Positions 38,041-49,174 of a stretch of 64,000 bases of DNA are shown here, piece by piece (positions within the stretch are counted from its first letter, which is position 1; each line of letters opens with the position of its first letter). A program made the position numbers and the translations under genes. The notes below the pieces were generated by a model. It searched no databases. It worked only from the letters and a program-made list of their open reading frames with translations, and was not told where the DNA came from. Source of the stretch: Brugia malayi (lineage: Eukaryota; Nematoda; Chromadorea; Rhabditida; Onchocercidae); NCBI RefSeq assembly GCF_000002995.4, contig NW_025062477.1, positions 13,126,696 to 13,190,695 of the forward strand. The letters are read 5' to 3'.

Positions 38041-41000
38041 ACTGGGAATGCTACAACAACATAAATAATAAAAAAAAAAAAGATAGCACAGAGATCAATA
38101 CAAAAGTGGAAGCATCTGCAAGAAAACAGAAGTGAAACTCAGAACTGATTCACAACTTAAATAACTTCGATTAAATACAATTAAGATAAATTAAATTTTG
38201 AAAAAGGGACAATGTCAGCAGCAAAATGAAGAAAAACAAACTGATACATTTGATACATTCCCGACCCAATCTATTTTCATTCTACCAACTGAAACTGACG
38301 TGCAGCATTAGCAAGTTAACGTGCCTTGTTTAATTAACTTTACTCTAAATTACTTCTAATAATCACTCTGCATACATTATATAACAACATACATGCTGGT
38401 ATATCATTTACTTCCTAGAAATACATGTAACACCTGTAACATCTGTTGCGGAATTTTCGAACATATGCCAACATTATTATAAAAAGGGAAATGAACTGTT
38501 ATTCAAGAAAGTAGGAAGATGTTCTGCGATCGATCTTTTCCAAAATTAATAATATGATTCAAAATGCGATTCATGTTTCGGATAGCTTAGGAATTGATGT
38601 GTACGTCTTACGTAGATGCAGTTATATTCAATATGTGACTACATGTTTGCAAAGCTGTTATATAAAAAAGACTGTTGAAAAAGCGCCGCGAAGAAATAAA
38701 ACGTATCTCTTATCAACTCAGTGAGTAGAATTGTTATCGTTATTTTTTGAGACGGATGGATACATATACTGGTGTTAACTCATCCTAGAATAACGATTTC
38801 ATATTTTTTACTTCCTAAAATTTAGCTCTTCAATTGATATTTGCACTAAAAAAAATTACGATATGGACATTATATTATGAAGACATGTGCGCTGACCATA
38901 AGAACGAACGGTAAAGTAAATACAAAAGATAGCGTGTCAAGAATTAAATCGATCCAGCAGGTAAACCGTAAAAGTTTCGTTTAATAAGACATATCATTAA
39001 ACTATAAAAGACTTATTAGTATATCGAAGTGTTCATCGACATTGCATGATTGTCGAATTTTATTATCAGTCTTTTCCTGAAGAATTAAGCACATTTTCAA
39101 CGTACGTCTAAAAATTTGACGTTAAAGTGAACCACTTTTCCTGTCATTTGCACTCAAAGCCATTTGCAATTGCTGGTCACTCTTTCCAACGGCATTTTTC
39201 GCTGTTCCGAAATAGAATTTGTCTAAAAATTATTTGTTTGTTCAATCCAGCCAGCTATTTCCTTGTTTATGTTGCATTCGATTATCTATCTGTAGCACTG
39301 CTTATTTGTTTAAGGATCCTTCTACACACAAATATCTCATCTCCCCACCTGTTTGCTAACCTTACCTTATTTCATTATTATCGCTTTTCATTTAGGCTCA
39401 TTTGTTCAAGCATTGTGGAAGACATGACAATTCCGCCCTCGAAAAAAGAAACTTACGGGTAAAATAATGCTTTATGATTGTATATTATACTTAAATGAAA
39501 AGAAAACCGAAAAATGATTGAGCAACCTAAATTTTGTTGGAAATATCACCCCAATTGGAATTTATTTAAAGATAAATTAACTAATTTTATTACCTAAAAA
39601 TGATTGTTCTGTCGATTTGTCGTCGACTTTTGTGTCATCGATAAAATCATTACTTCCTGTTCTTGTTCCATGTCCGTTTCGAAAATTTTTTCTGAATTTT
39701 AAGGATAACTTACGTTATAAAAACGACGTACGCTTAAATAGACGGCAAAATCAAAGCTTACTTTTACCAATAATCGAAAGCCATAAACTATAGTAATAGT
39801 TTTAGCTATTTATGTGTTAGTTAAAGAACATCGGATATAAATTTTTTGAAGTTGTTTTTCCCTTCTACAATGCTCTAAATCACAATTTGAAAATGAACTT
39901 AGAAATTTGCCATTTTGGTTAAAAGCATCGATCTTTGGACGTTCTTCACAGAATTTTATGATTTTTTTACGCTTGATATTAAGTCTTTTTCATATAAAAT
40001 AAAATTTGAAAATGACGAAAATGTTTTTGAAACGCACTTCTGATTAAAAGCTACTTGAAAGAATATTGAGCTCTCAGCAACTAACGATTCATATTTTAGT
40101 TGGATAGCTAACTGCGCCCAAGTAAATAGCACAACCTGCTATGATTTAGTGCTTTTCAAAAAATGCAAAATAACTTTTACCTAAAAATAGTAGTGTCGTC
40201 TTTTGATATTTTGATAAAAATAGAAATTTTAATGTTTCACGATCATATTTAATCGAAACAAAGCCAAATCAATTATGATGTCATTTTGGAAAATATAGAA
40301 AGCAAAATGGAATGCCATTATGACAAATAAATATATATATTATCATTCTAATATCTTTTCGCACATTACTTTTTTTTTTTTTTGCTACGTCTTTTTTTTT
40401 CCATGAAAATTCGTGCTGCATTCGATAATTGAAGCCTATTGAATAGTTATTTATTGTTTACCTAAGTATGTCTCTTTTTTTAATTCATATAAGATATATT
40501 GATATATTCATATATTGATTGAAATATTAAAAAAATGCTTTAGTGCAGTTCATGTATATAAAACAATGATCTGTTTTCATAAAATAAAAGAATCAGATAA
40601 ACTCTCAGCAAACTGGTTTATATTCAGAGGAGAAAAGGGAAGCAAAATGACAATGAAATTATGGATGCATTTGAAATATTTTTGATTGTAACCGATAAAT
40701 TCGTATAATTTTTAGCTGAATTTGTTGATTACCTCTATGGACATTAGCAATAGATCCGATTGTCTCAATAATTGTAAGTATGTTTTGTATGGAAGACACT
40801 CTTTCAGTTTCCATTTGAATGACTTAAAAGCTCATTAAATATTCATTTTAGGTAAATAAATAATTTTTAATCAAAATTAACCTTGACAATCTTCCGTAAG
40901 TTTTTTCATTTAATTTTATGAGCTGATTTATAAGCATTGCAACATGAAACAAAATACCACTTCTTAATTTCATACTGCTATTACAATTCAGTTCATTTCA

Positions 41001-44000
41001 ATTCTTTATATTATTCTAAAACTATGAAGCCACCAATACTATGCATATAAATTGACAAATACAAAGTAATTTTCTACAATTTAAGTTGAAAATAAATAAC
41101 TGATTTATAATCATTTCTTTTATTTTTTGAATATCAAAAAAGAGAATTTAATATGACAGAAAAACATTAAAAGCAGAAATATACTGTTTTCGATGAATAA
41201 TGATAAATTTGCATTTTACGGAACGCTAGCACGACAATGAATTAATTCACTATCATACATTTCTCATTCAGTACAAGCTTAGTTATTTCAATTAACAAAC
41301 CTTTCATTTCACAATTCAGTCTTTCAAATAAACAAAATAGATTTCTTTATTTAATCCGAGTATCATCAGACTATAGCACAGATGAACTGGTCAGAACTTA
41401 ATTTTCTTCCACTCTTATATTTCTTCTTTTCTGTAACTCTCCTACTTCTGCATTTTAATTAGCAAAAAAGAAATGAAATGACTTAACAATGCATCCAGTC
41501 CATTTCAAATAATCATTACCGCTACGCTTTTACTCCCATAATTAATTTAGGTAGTAATGAGAACCGAGTTTTTGCATGAGTCTTTTGTGTTTTATAAGCT
41601 TCAAAGAAGCTTAAAATCTTTCCGGGCTACTAATAGGAATCTGTCATGAATTGAAAATGCTTTAAATGCTAAATGACAAGAAGATAACGTCTTCTGAAAT
41701 GATTTTTAGAAGACTTTCGTAGGCTTAAAATGGTTAAATTTTGCTGGCCAGTATTTTCTTCATTCTTTTTTTTTTTTTTTTGTTTTGTCATTTAGATATA
41801 ATAAGTAGAAGATTAAGGACAAAAAATGTTACCATTTTTATCACATCCAACTATTGCTATTTTTCTCCTATTAAAATCATATTTACAAATAATTTTTGAA
41901 TCTGTAATTTATGATTAGTGTGTTCGTCTGAAACAAAGATAAAAAAAGGTTTGTATCGAAGTTCTGTAAACAAAAATTTTGTCGAAGCAATGTATGATGA
42001 TTTTGCTCATAAGCTTCTAAATAAAAAATCAAAAAAATTCTTTCAGTTCAAACTTTTAGCTCCTGATATTGTCGGTATTTCGACGGTTCATGAAGTATTT
42101 ATCAATAATTCTAATCATTAAACTTTCATAAAATATTAAAGTCATCCATATCCTAGAAATGCATATGAATCATTAAGTATTAAAAATTCAAACAGAACCT
42201 TTTCCGGGCTAATGATATGGATGGATGACTTTGTATTAGTTCTATATTTTGCACATTTATTCATCTATTCTCCTATTCATTTACATATTTAAAATTTGTT
42301 AGATTTAATTTACACAGTGGTAATGAAAAGCAAACTTCATCTTAGCCTTACTTTGATAATTTCATAAAATTTAACCTTAGATGGCCTCACAGTAATATCG
42401 ATAAGTTTTGGTCCATGCTGTTCCATTGCGTGATAAGAAATCAAATTGTTGATTATCTATCTTCAAATTCATGCAATGGTAATGAATCATGTAAAGGTCA
42501 AAAAAGTCTTACAACTTATTCTTAGACTTTCAATTTTATTTTTTGAAGTCAGGAATGATTGATATATGCTAATTAGAAAGACTGCCAGGGAAATGTGTGT
42601 TGTACAAATGAATCCTTTCTTCATTATTGGCTTCGATTTATTTCCTTTTTCAAATGGCACAAAGTGTGCATTAATAGGTGATAATATTAACTTCGACATT
42701 TTAATCTTTTTTAGTTCATATCGCTTGCTTAAAGTTGATATTTTTAAAGAAGCATTCGACCAGTTTAACCTGCTAGTATATTACTTTTAATTTAATTTAT
42801 TTGTTTCTATAAATAAAAGCACCTTACAATTAGCTGAGCTTTCGCATGTCATTGTCTAAGTAGAAAAAATTACTTTAAAATATATATGTACGCATATCCT
42901 TGAGATTCTATAAGGTATTTTAAATTTTCATTAAAATCTTTCGCAAATATGTTTAAATAGAAGAAGAAAACCAAAAATTTATATGGCAGCGAAATTGCTT
43001 TTTCTGTCTGGTTGCATAGGATTTACGACTTTCATTAAACATGAGAAGAAAGAAATTCAGATGACGTGATCATCAATCAATTCATTCATCGATCTGTTTG
43101 ACGATTTACCAGTGAAAAGAACCTACCAAATATTTTCTAAGCTTTTCCTTAAAAAAAAAATCGATAATGATATCTACAATTTTTATGCCTTTTATATTAT
43201 ATTTAAGCTCATTTAATAGACCTCAATTTGTATGATTATGCTTTTCCATTTCGAAAACATTTTTAGATAATTTTTTTATGCAAATGGAATGAAGTTAATT
43301 AACATCTGCCACAGAAGATGATATGAAGGGATTGTTATGAATGGAAGATAATAGTAATACGACAGGTAGAAAGGACTCGGCATTTTTCCATGTTCAGTTT
43401 AAGAAAAGTACTCGCTGAAATGAAAACATATGAAAAGAATACAATGACATTGACAGCAAAAAATACATAAACATGAGAAAACTCTGAAAATACGACAATA
43501 GAAATCGTCTCGTTTTCATTTGAAATTTCGGATTGATTCCGAAACTCTGGCTTATCTTATTTTTGTTATTTGCATATGCGATAAAGTTTTACCAGAAATT
43601 ACCATTTATGCTTCATAAAAGCAGATCATATCTTTGATTGTGAAACAAACGAAAGGAAAAAATCGATAATCAACAAATGACGGTGAAATGGTTGAAAGTA
43701 ATAAAATGATATTCTGAGAGTACACAGTTTTGTTTTGCTCCCAAATGCAATATGCTAATAAATTCCTATCTTCCTAAGAAGAATCAGTTAAAAAATGCAC
43801 CTCCAAAATGAAGCATGAAATGAAATGACAAATGAATGCGAATTGGGAAAATGGTGCAATAAACATAACAAATGGAATCGCTCTCTCATCTCATTCTTCT
43901 TCCCATTTTTTGGTTACTTGTTGTGAATTCCTGTCAACATTTATTTTAAATAAAATTTTATCTGCAAAAAAGTAATACAAAATTACTTCTACATCATTTT

Positions 44001-44161
44001 CCTCTCGTTACTTTCTAGATTTCAACAAGAATTTTTTGTGATTTTCTGCCATAATTCTTACTAATTGAGCTATGAATTAGAGCGATACATAACATGACTT
44101 GTCAAGATTATTTCGAATTGACAAAATTACTTCTACATCATTTTTTCTCTTGTTACTTCAG
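38041..44161. other. Intergenic region, no gene seen
   Basis: About 6 kb of AT-rich DNA between the divergent 5' ends of the bZIP gene (minus) and the receptor gene (plus). Open frames at 39127-39462, 41918-42121 and 42566-42790 (plus) have no family match that I recognise, lack splice-compatible partners and have AT-driven composition. Contents otherwise are A and T tracts (40370, 41770) and the duplicated pyrimidine/AG block at 43977/44121. Confidence 0.55.
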
Positions 44162-44169
44162 AAATTCAA
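43977..44169 (+). repeat. Duplicated 49-bp block containing 3' splice-site-like sequence
   Basis: Positions 43977-44025 and 44121-44169 are near-identical (ACAAAATTACTTCTACATCA shared at the start, then a pyrimidine tract, an AG and TTCAA). Copy 1 ends CTTTCTAG and copy 2 ends GTTACTTCAG. The second lies 51 nt before the receptor ATG and is the likely acceptor of the first exon, so the duplication provides two alternative acceptors. Confidence 0.75.
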
Positions 44170-44211
44170 ATCACATATCTAGGTAAATAAACGACAAACA
44201 ACTTGGAAGAG

Positions 44212-47200
44212 ATGACACTGAACTGCTCAGATCCTCGGTCGCATCCGCGGGCAATATTAACCTCCATGCATTATTTTACATTCATTTGTTATTCCATTTG
44301 TTTCTGCATCGCATTCATCGGTAATGGCACAATGTTCCTTATTTTGATCAGGTACGTCAGTGTGTCCCACGTTGCAGGTTAAATTAATTGTCACCGTTCT
44401 CGAACAACCATTTTAATATAGATACTTTTTAGGAATCAGCGTGTCAAAGTTCGCCGAGTACATACGTTATTATTACATATGAATATTGCACATCTTATTG
44501 TTACATTAATTTATATGCCGAAAGAAGTAATACATAGCATAACAGTTGCATGGTGGGGCAGTGATTTCGTTAGTTTTTTGGTTTTAAAGTTTCAAAATCT
44601 GATAAGAACTGAAAATGACGTACTTGTGTTGCCGTGAATACCGCTCTTGCCAATAACGCCACCAAAATCAGCAAGCGCTTTTTGTTGTACAGAGGAACAA
44701 ATAGTACTGCATAATTAACCACTCTCAGAGAATGACAAACGAATATTATTTATTTAGCCTTGGATCAAATTAAGCGTTAAAAGTTACGTTAAAAACTTTA
44801 CCAAATGAAATGATAAAAAGTAAGTAATGAATACCATCTTTATACTTCGCAAAAATATAAAGCAGCAATTACAACGTTGCAGTTATGCAGAATATGCAAA
44901 TTTTTTGATAACTTTGGCAACAGTTTAGCGGCTAATATGTTGATATGTATAAGTCTTGATCGATTTTATTCAATATTTTCACCGCTGTATACATTAAATG
45001 CTAAAAAATCGATACAAAGGATGATTGCTGTCGCCTGGATTATCAGTTTCGTGATAAGTATTCCAGCGGTATGGTCTTACTTACAAGTAAATCTAAACTG
45101 AATTAGCTGAACCTTTAAAATGATATTGTTTTTGCTTATACCATAGCTATTCGATTTTATTTTGCTCAATTAAAGCAATACTATAACATTTTTTGAAAAA
45201 GGTGAAATTACTTTTCACAATTTCCTAACGCAAACAAAATTTGGTTAAAATACTTGTTCTTTTAATTTTCTTTAATTAAATTAAAGTAACCAATTTTACA
45301 AAAGAATGTTCTGCTTCCTCTATTTTAGGCTGCCTTATTCCGTACGTCATCTCATCCATGCGCAAAATGGTTTATACAATGTGTGTCAGGTGATTTCGTT
45401 GGCGCTGTATCACATGATGTTGTTTTTGCTTATACCATAGCCAATCTTACACAGGTTTGCGGTAGGGAAACCACATAACGTTTCAAATTTTATGATTGAG
45501 AATTGTACAACTCTTCCTTCCCTACAATGAATCTTTTCAAATTGCAAAAAAAAAAAAAACTAAATAGCAATCAAAGAATACTTCTCCTTCACAGGTTGAC
45601 ATTAAATAAATATTACACTATTGTTCGGCAAGTTATTCAATAATAATTACTTCAGTTCATTACAATTCAGATGTTCTGGTCTAATGCTGTTTGATTGATT
45701 GATTCAAATGCACTTCAATTTTGAGCATTGATACTGAATTTAACTGAATTTAAATGCATCTGAAATTGACAAAGACACTTAGCTTGTCTCACTAGACATT
45801 CTCATAATTAATACACGAACATATACCAAAAAATGAAGTGTTCTTGTGATAAAAAAAGAAATGAGATATTGAAAGGAAGAAATTTTCACTTAAAATTCAG
45901 AATAAGTTAAGTTATTTAAGGTAAGCTTAGTAAAAGTAATAACTTGAAATCGGACTATTTTTATTTTTTTTAAATTAACGTTAAAAGTGTTCGATCATTT
46001 GTCTCATTGTTCCAATACGTAAACGAATATAATTTCAATTCATGAATGATTCATTCATATCACTGCTAATTTTTAGGCATTATATGACTTATTGCTGAAG
46101 AAAAGCTTCCTAAAAAAAGAAAAATACCATTTATAAATATCATTAGAGAAGGAAGATTCTTCACTGAGAAAAAATGCAAAAAAGAAATCTCTGCTATTTG
46201 AGTGACAATAAAAATTTTTCAGCACTAATAATTAACACGCAGTTTATGAGGTTGCATCTGAATTTTAATTAATCATCCAATTAATATTTTTGCATTTTGA
46301 TTTGTTTAATTCATTTATTTTGTCTTCAGTATTTTATAAATATACTAGTATTATATTTATCACTTCAGCTTATTTGAACTCATTTCAGCTTAATCTAAAT
46401 TGGCTGACCCATTCAAATTATTTCCCTTTAATTCTAATTCTTTATTTTCAGGTTTCTCTATTGCCGCTTATAATAACGGTTATTTGTTACTCGTTCATAC
46501 TATATAAAATCTCTTCTAAAAGTGAAACTAAAGTGCTGAGTACCCGACAAGTGAATTCGACAAGTGAATTGTGATTTGAAAATTTATGAAAACGAATATA
46601 TAATACTGCAAAATGTTGTTAAATGTGACTTCCATGTGGTCACTTCTGATTAATGTATCATCAATCAAACATATAGTTTGTAATTAGTCAATCAAGAAAG
46701 GTTGATTGCAATTTCCCTGGTTGAGAATAGTTTGTGATCTTTTTATTTTATAGAGAAATTGAACTACTACATCCTTTCAGCAACTCATCTCACCATCTAT
46801 AGTGTTTTTAGCCTTCACATAAAAATCAAATAAAAATAATATTCGGTAGGTTTTAGTTGTTTAGTTGTTATCAATCTCATTATTTTTCTTTTTTCCTTTA
46901 AATTTCTAAGAAAAAGAATTATAGAATTAAATTTTATTGGTATCTCAACAACGAAGCTGCGAACTTCTGGTGAGACTTATACACGTGCCAAAAGTAAAAC
47001 GTTGAAGATGACATTTGTCGTGGTATTTGCATTTCTGTTGTGTTGGACACCTTATGCAGTTGCTTCATTGGTTCATTTCACTATAAAACCAAGGTTAACT
47101 ATCAGTTTCTTTAATTAGATGCTAAAAGCGAACTCTTCTACCTGAAGTATCACATAAAGTTAAACCATGAATCAGCTATATTGCAGTATTTATAATCTCT

Positions 47201-47609
47201 CGAAAAAAAAAAAAAAGATTTCAATTAAGCCTTCAATGTTTACTATAGGACATTTTAAAAATTCTTTTTTAGGAATTTTCCTTAAAATTTTTTTTGGTTA
47301 TTTGAAAAAACCCATTAGCTAATAGTTATACAAAAAATAAATTAAAGAAATATAAACAAATGACATTTCAGTCCCATACCGGCTATTATTCGGAAATTGC
47401 TATACACATTCGCCGTATTTAATTCTGCAATTTCGCCATACCTTTATGGTTATTTTTCATTTGATCTGAAGAGAGAATTATTATTGCTGGTTAAATGTTC
47501 CAATACGGATGCATTCGAGAGAGTACCAGTTATCATTCCTAATTCTGCAGTACCCAAGTATGATTATTCCACAGATTCAAATGTATCAGTTACTCCTTTA
47601 CTACTCTGA
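44212..47609 (+). CDS. GnRH/AKH receptor-like G protein-coupled receptor
   Basis: Seven-exon rhodopsin-class receptor, about 359 residues: 44212-44351, 44433-44568, 44883-45086, 45329-45454, 46452-about 46550, about 46957-47093 and 47372-47609. Only the exon 5/6 junction is uncertain; I favour CAA|GTGAAT to an AAG acceptor at 46956. It would sit in the plasma membrane and signal through a G protein in response to a peptide of the GnRH/adipokinetic-hormone/corazonin group. Features: N-glycosylation site NCS (4-6), TM1 with FIGNG, TM2 LHMNIAHLIVTL, ECL1 ITVAWWGSD, TM3 cysteine C94 and DRF (118-120) for DRY, ECL2 with FIQCV (C178, disulfide partner of C94), SHDVVFAY, RAKSKTLKMT before TM6 with CWTPY (264-268), and TM7 FNSAISPYLYGYF in place of NPxxY. 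RTLKMT-, QCV- and NSAIxPYxYGYF-like blocks are characteristic of the GnRH/AKH receptor family; C. elegans has several gnrr paralogues and I cannot say which matches. Odd points: histidine at the TM2 position usually aspartate, and serine before the TM7 proline. Confidence 0.85.
45120..45150 (+). repeat. Intronic partial copy of receptor exon 4
   Basis: ATGATATTGTTTTTGCTTAT and the next bases CATAGCTAT in intron 3 repeat exon 4 positions 45414-45444 with about two mismatches in the first 28 bases. The copy lies 34 nt after the exon 3 donor. It lacks acceptor and donor sites and cannot serve as an exon by itself. Confidence 0.75.
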
Positions 47610-49174
47610 CAATGATGCTTGAGTGAAGTAGAGCAGATAGCCTTATTGAAAAAGCAATAATCGATGAAATCGGATAGTTGATGCGCGTAATTTTGCGCAA
47701 TAATAAGATGTGTGGAAGTTTGAAGAGATTTTCATTGCATTGACCTCTTTCTAGCATTAACAAATTATTATTAACATTTCTACAATCTGATATACTTTCT
47801 TGATGATATGTTTGGCTGGTTTTTAAAAAAATTTTTTGAATGGAACTTTTGAGAGGACCGTGTTTTTTTTTTTTTTTTTTTTTAACAGACCAATCTTTTT
47901 CGTACATCTGTTAGATTGGTCAGTTTTTTTGTGATTTTTTCATATAAAGTAGTTCGAAGAAATCTGATAATTTGTTGAATTTGATAATATTTTCAACAAA
48001 TTGAATTTCAGGAGAAGATTGCTGACGCAAGCAACTAATTCATTTCGGCCTTCATCTGATGATCAACCACTTTTAGTTTCAAAAATAAAAGAAGAAAGGT
48101 TTACTACAAGCAAAAGAACTTCAACCGTAAAGAATCGTTGAGGATTTGAAATCCGTTCTGAATCCTGAATTGCTGCTTCAATATAGCAATATGATGTCAA
48201 TAATTTTGCTTCACTGCTTACTTTGTAAACACTCTCTTTCACAGAAAAAATTTCATTTGACTCTAAAAGATACATAGCGAAAATAATTACCTGAATTCAG
48301 CGGTTCTATTATGTGTCATTAATAAGTTGATTGAGTTACCTGTTCATCTCCAGGTAAACTGCATGTTTTGCAAGAGCAGTTAGGATATCCTATAAATAAA
48401 TGCACTGATTCTACGATTTCATACTTTTCGTGCAACTTGACACTGTTGAGCAATGTTACTTTCAGTTGGGCCTATTGTACTTTCACTTCCTTTTCCCTTA
48501 AGTTATGAAAATTCAATTTTCTAGGAATAATTTTCTGGTCACTTAATTTTAATCATTTCTTGATATACATAGAAGCAAGAAATACAGCTGCATGATAGTA
48601 AGAAATAAAATTTAAAATAATAATGATAATAGACTTGATAATTTCGAACTTTGGATGCATTAAAAAAAAAAGTTTTTTTGTTAATGAATAAAGATAAAGG
48701 AAGGAACTATGCGTGAATTTCGTTTTGGTATCAGAAGAAGTTACGATATAATTTCTATCATTACAAAAATAAAGACTGAAATTACTGAAGTAGTGTTGAA
48801 GAAAACTTCGTTAATTCAGTTTATAGAGGAATTATCATTCAATAATGACACTGTCATATGTTGTATTAATATTTGAGTTATTAAACTTTTACTGAAATAG
48901 GAAAAGGATTTCAGCAGGTTGCATCACGGCTCTTAGTGAGATATTCCACTAAAATAAAGGGAAACCCTTCACTATTGCTACCTTTTGTATTTCATTTCTG
49001 AAATTTCTTCGTATAATAAAATGACTTATTGCTGGAAGAATAGCATCCCAAAGCTTTCGATAACATTGGCATACAATTTTATTTCATATGATTGAATATA
49101 TCACACGGAACGCTCCAAGCTTAAGTGATTATCGACACAATCAATAGTTTCCCATAGTTTAAAAAAAAATAAAA
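47610..49174. other. Convergent spacer between receptor and let-381
   Basis: About 1.6 kb separating the stop codons of the plus-strand receptor and the minus-strand forkhead gene. It holds a 25-base T tract near 47862-47883 and several short AT-rich frames with no recognisable content. Both 3' UTRs must lie here. Confidence 0.6.

Noticed and set aside
39127..39462. 111-codon open frame with hydrophobic stretches, possible membrane protein
   Set aside because: No family resemblance, no plausible splice sites joining it to other exons, base composition like flanking DNA.
41918..42121. 67-codon charged frame on plus strand
   Set aside because: Isolated, AT-rich, no domain or splice-compatible neighbour.
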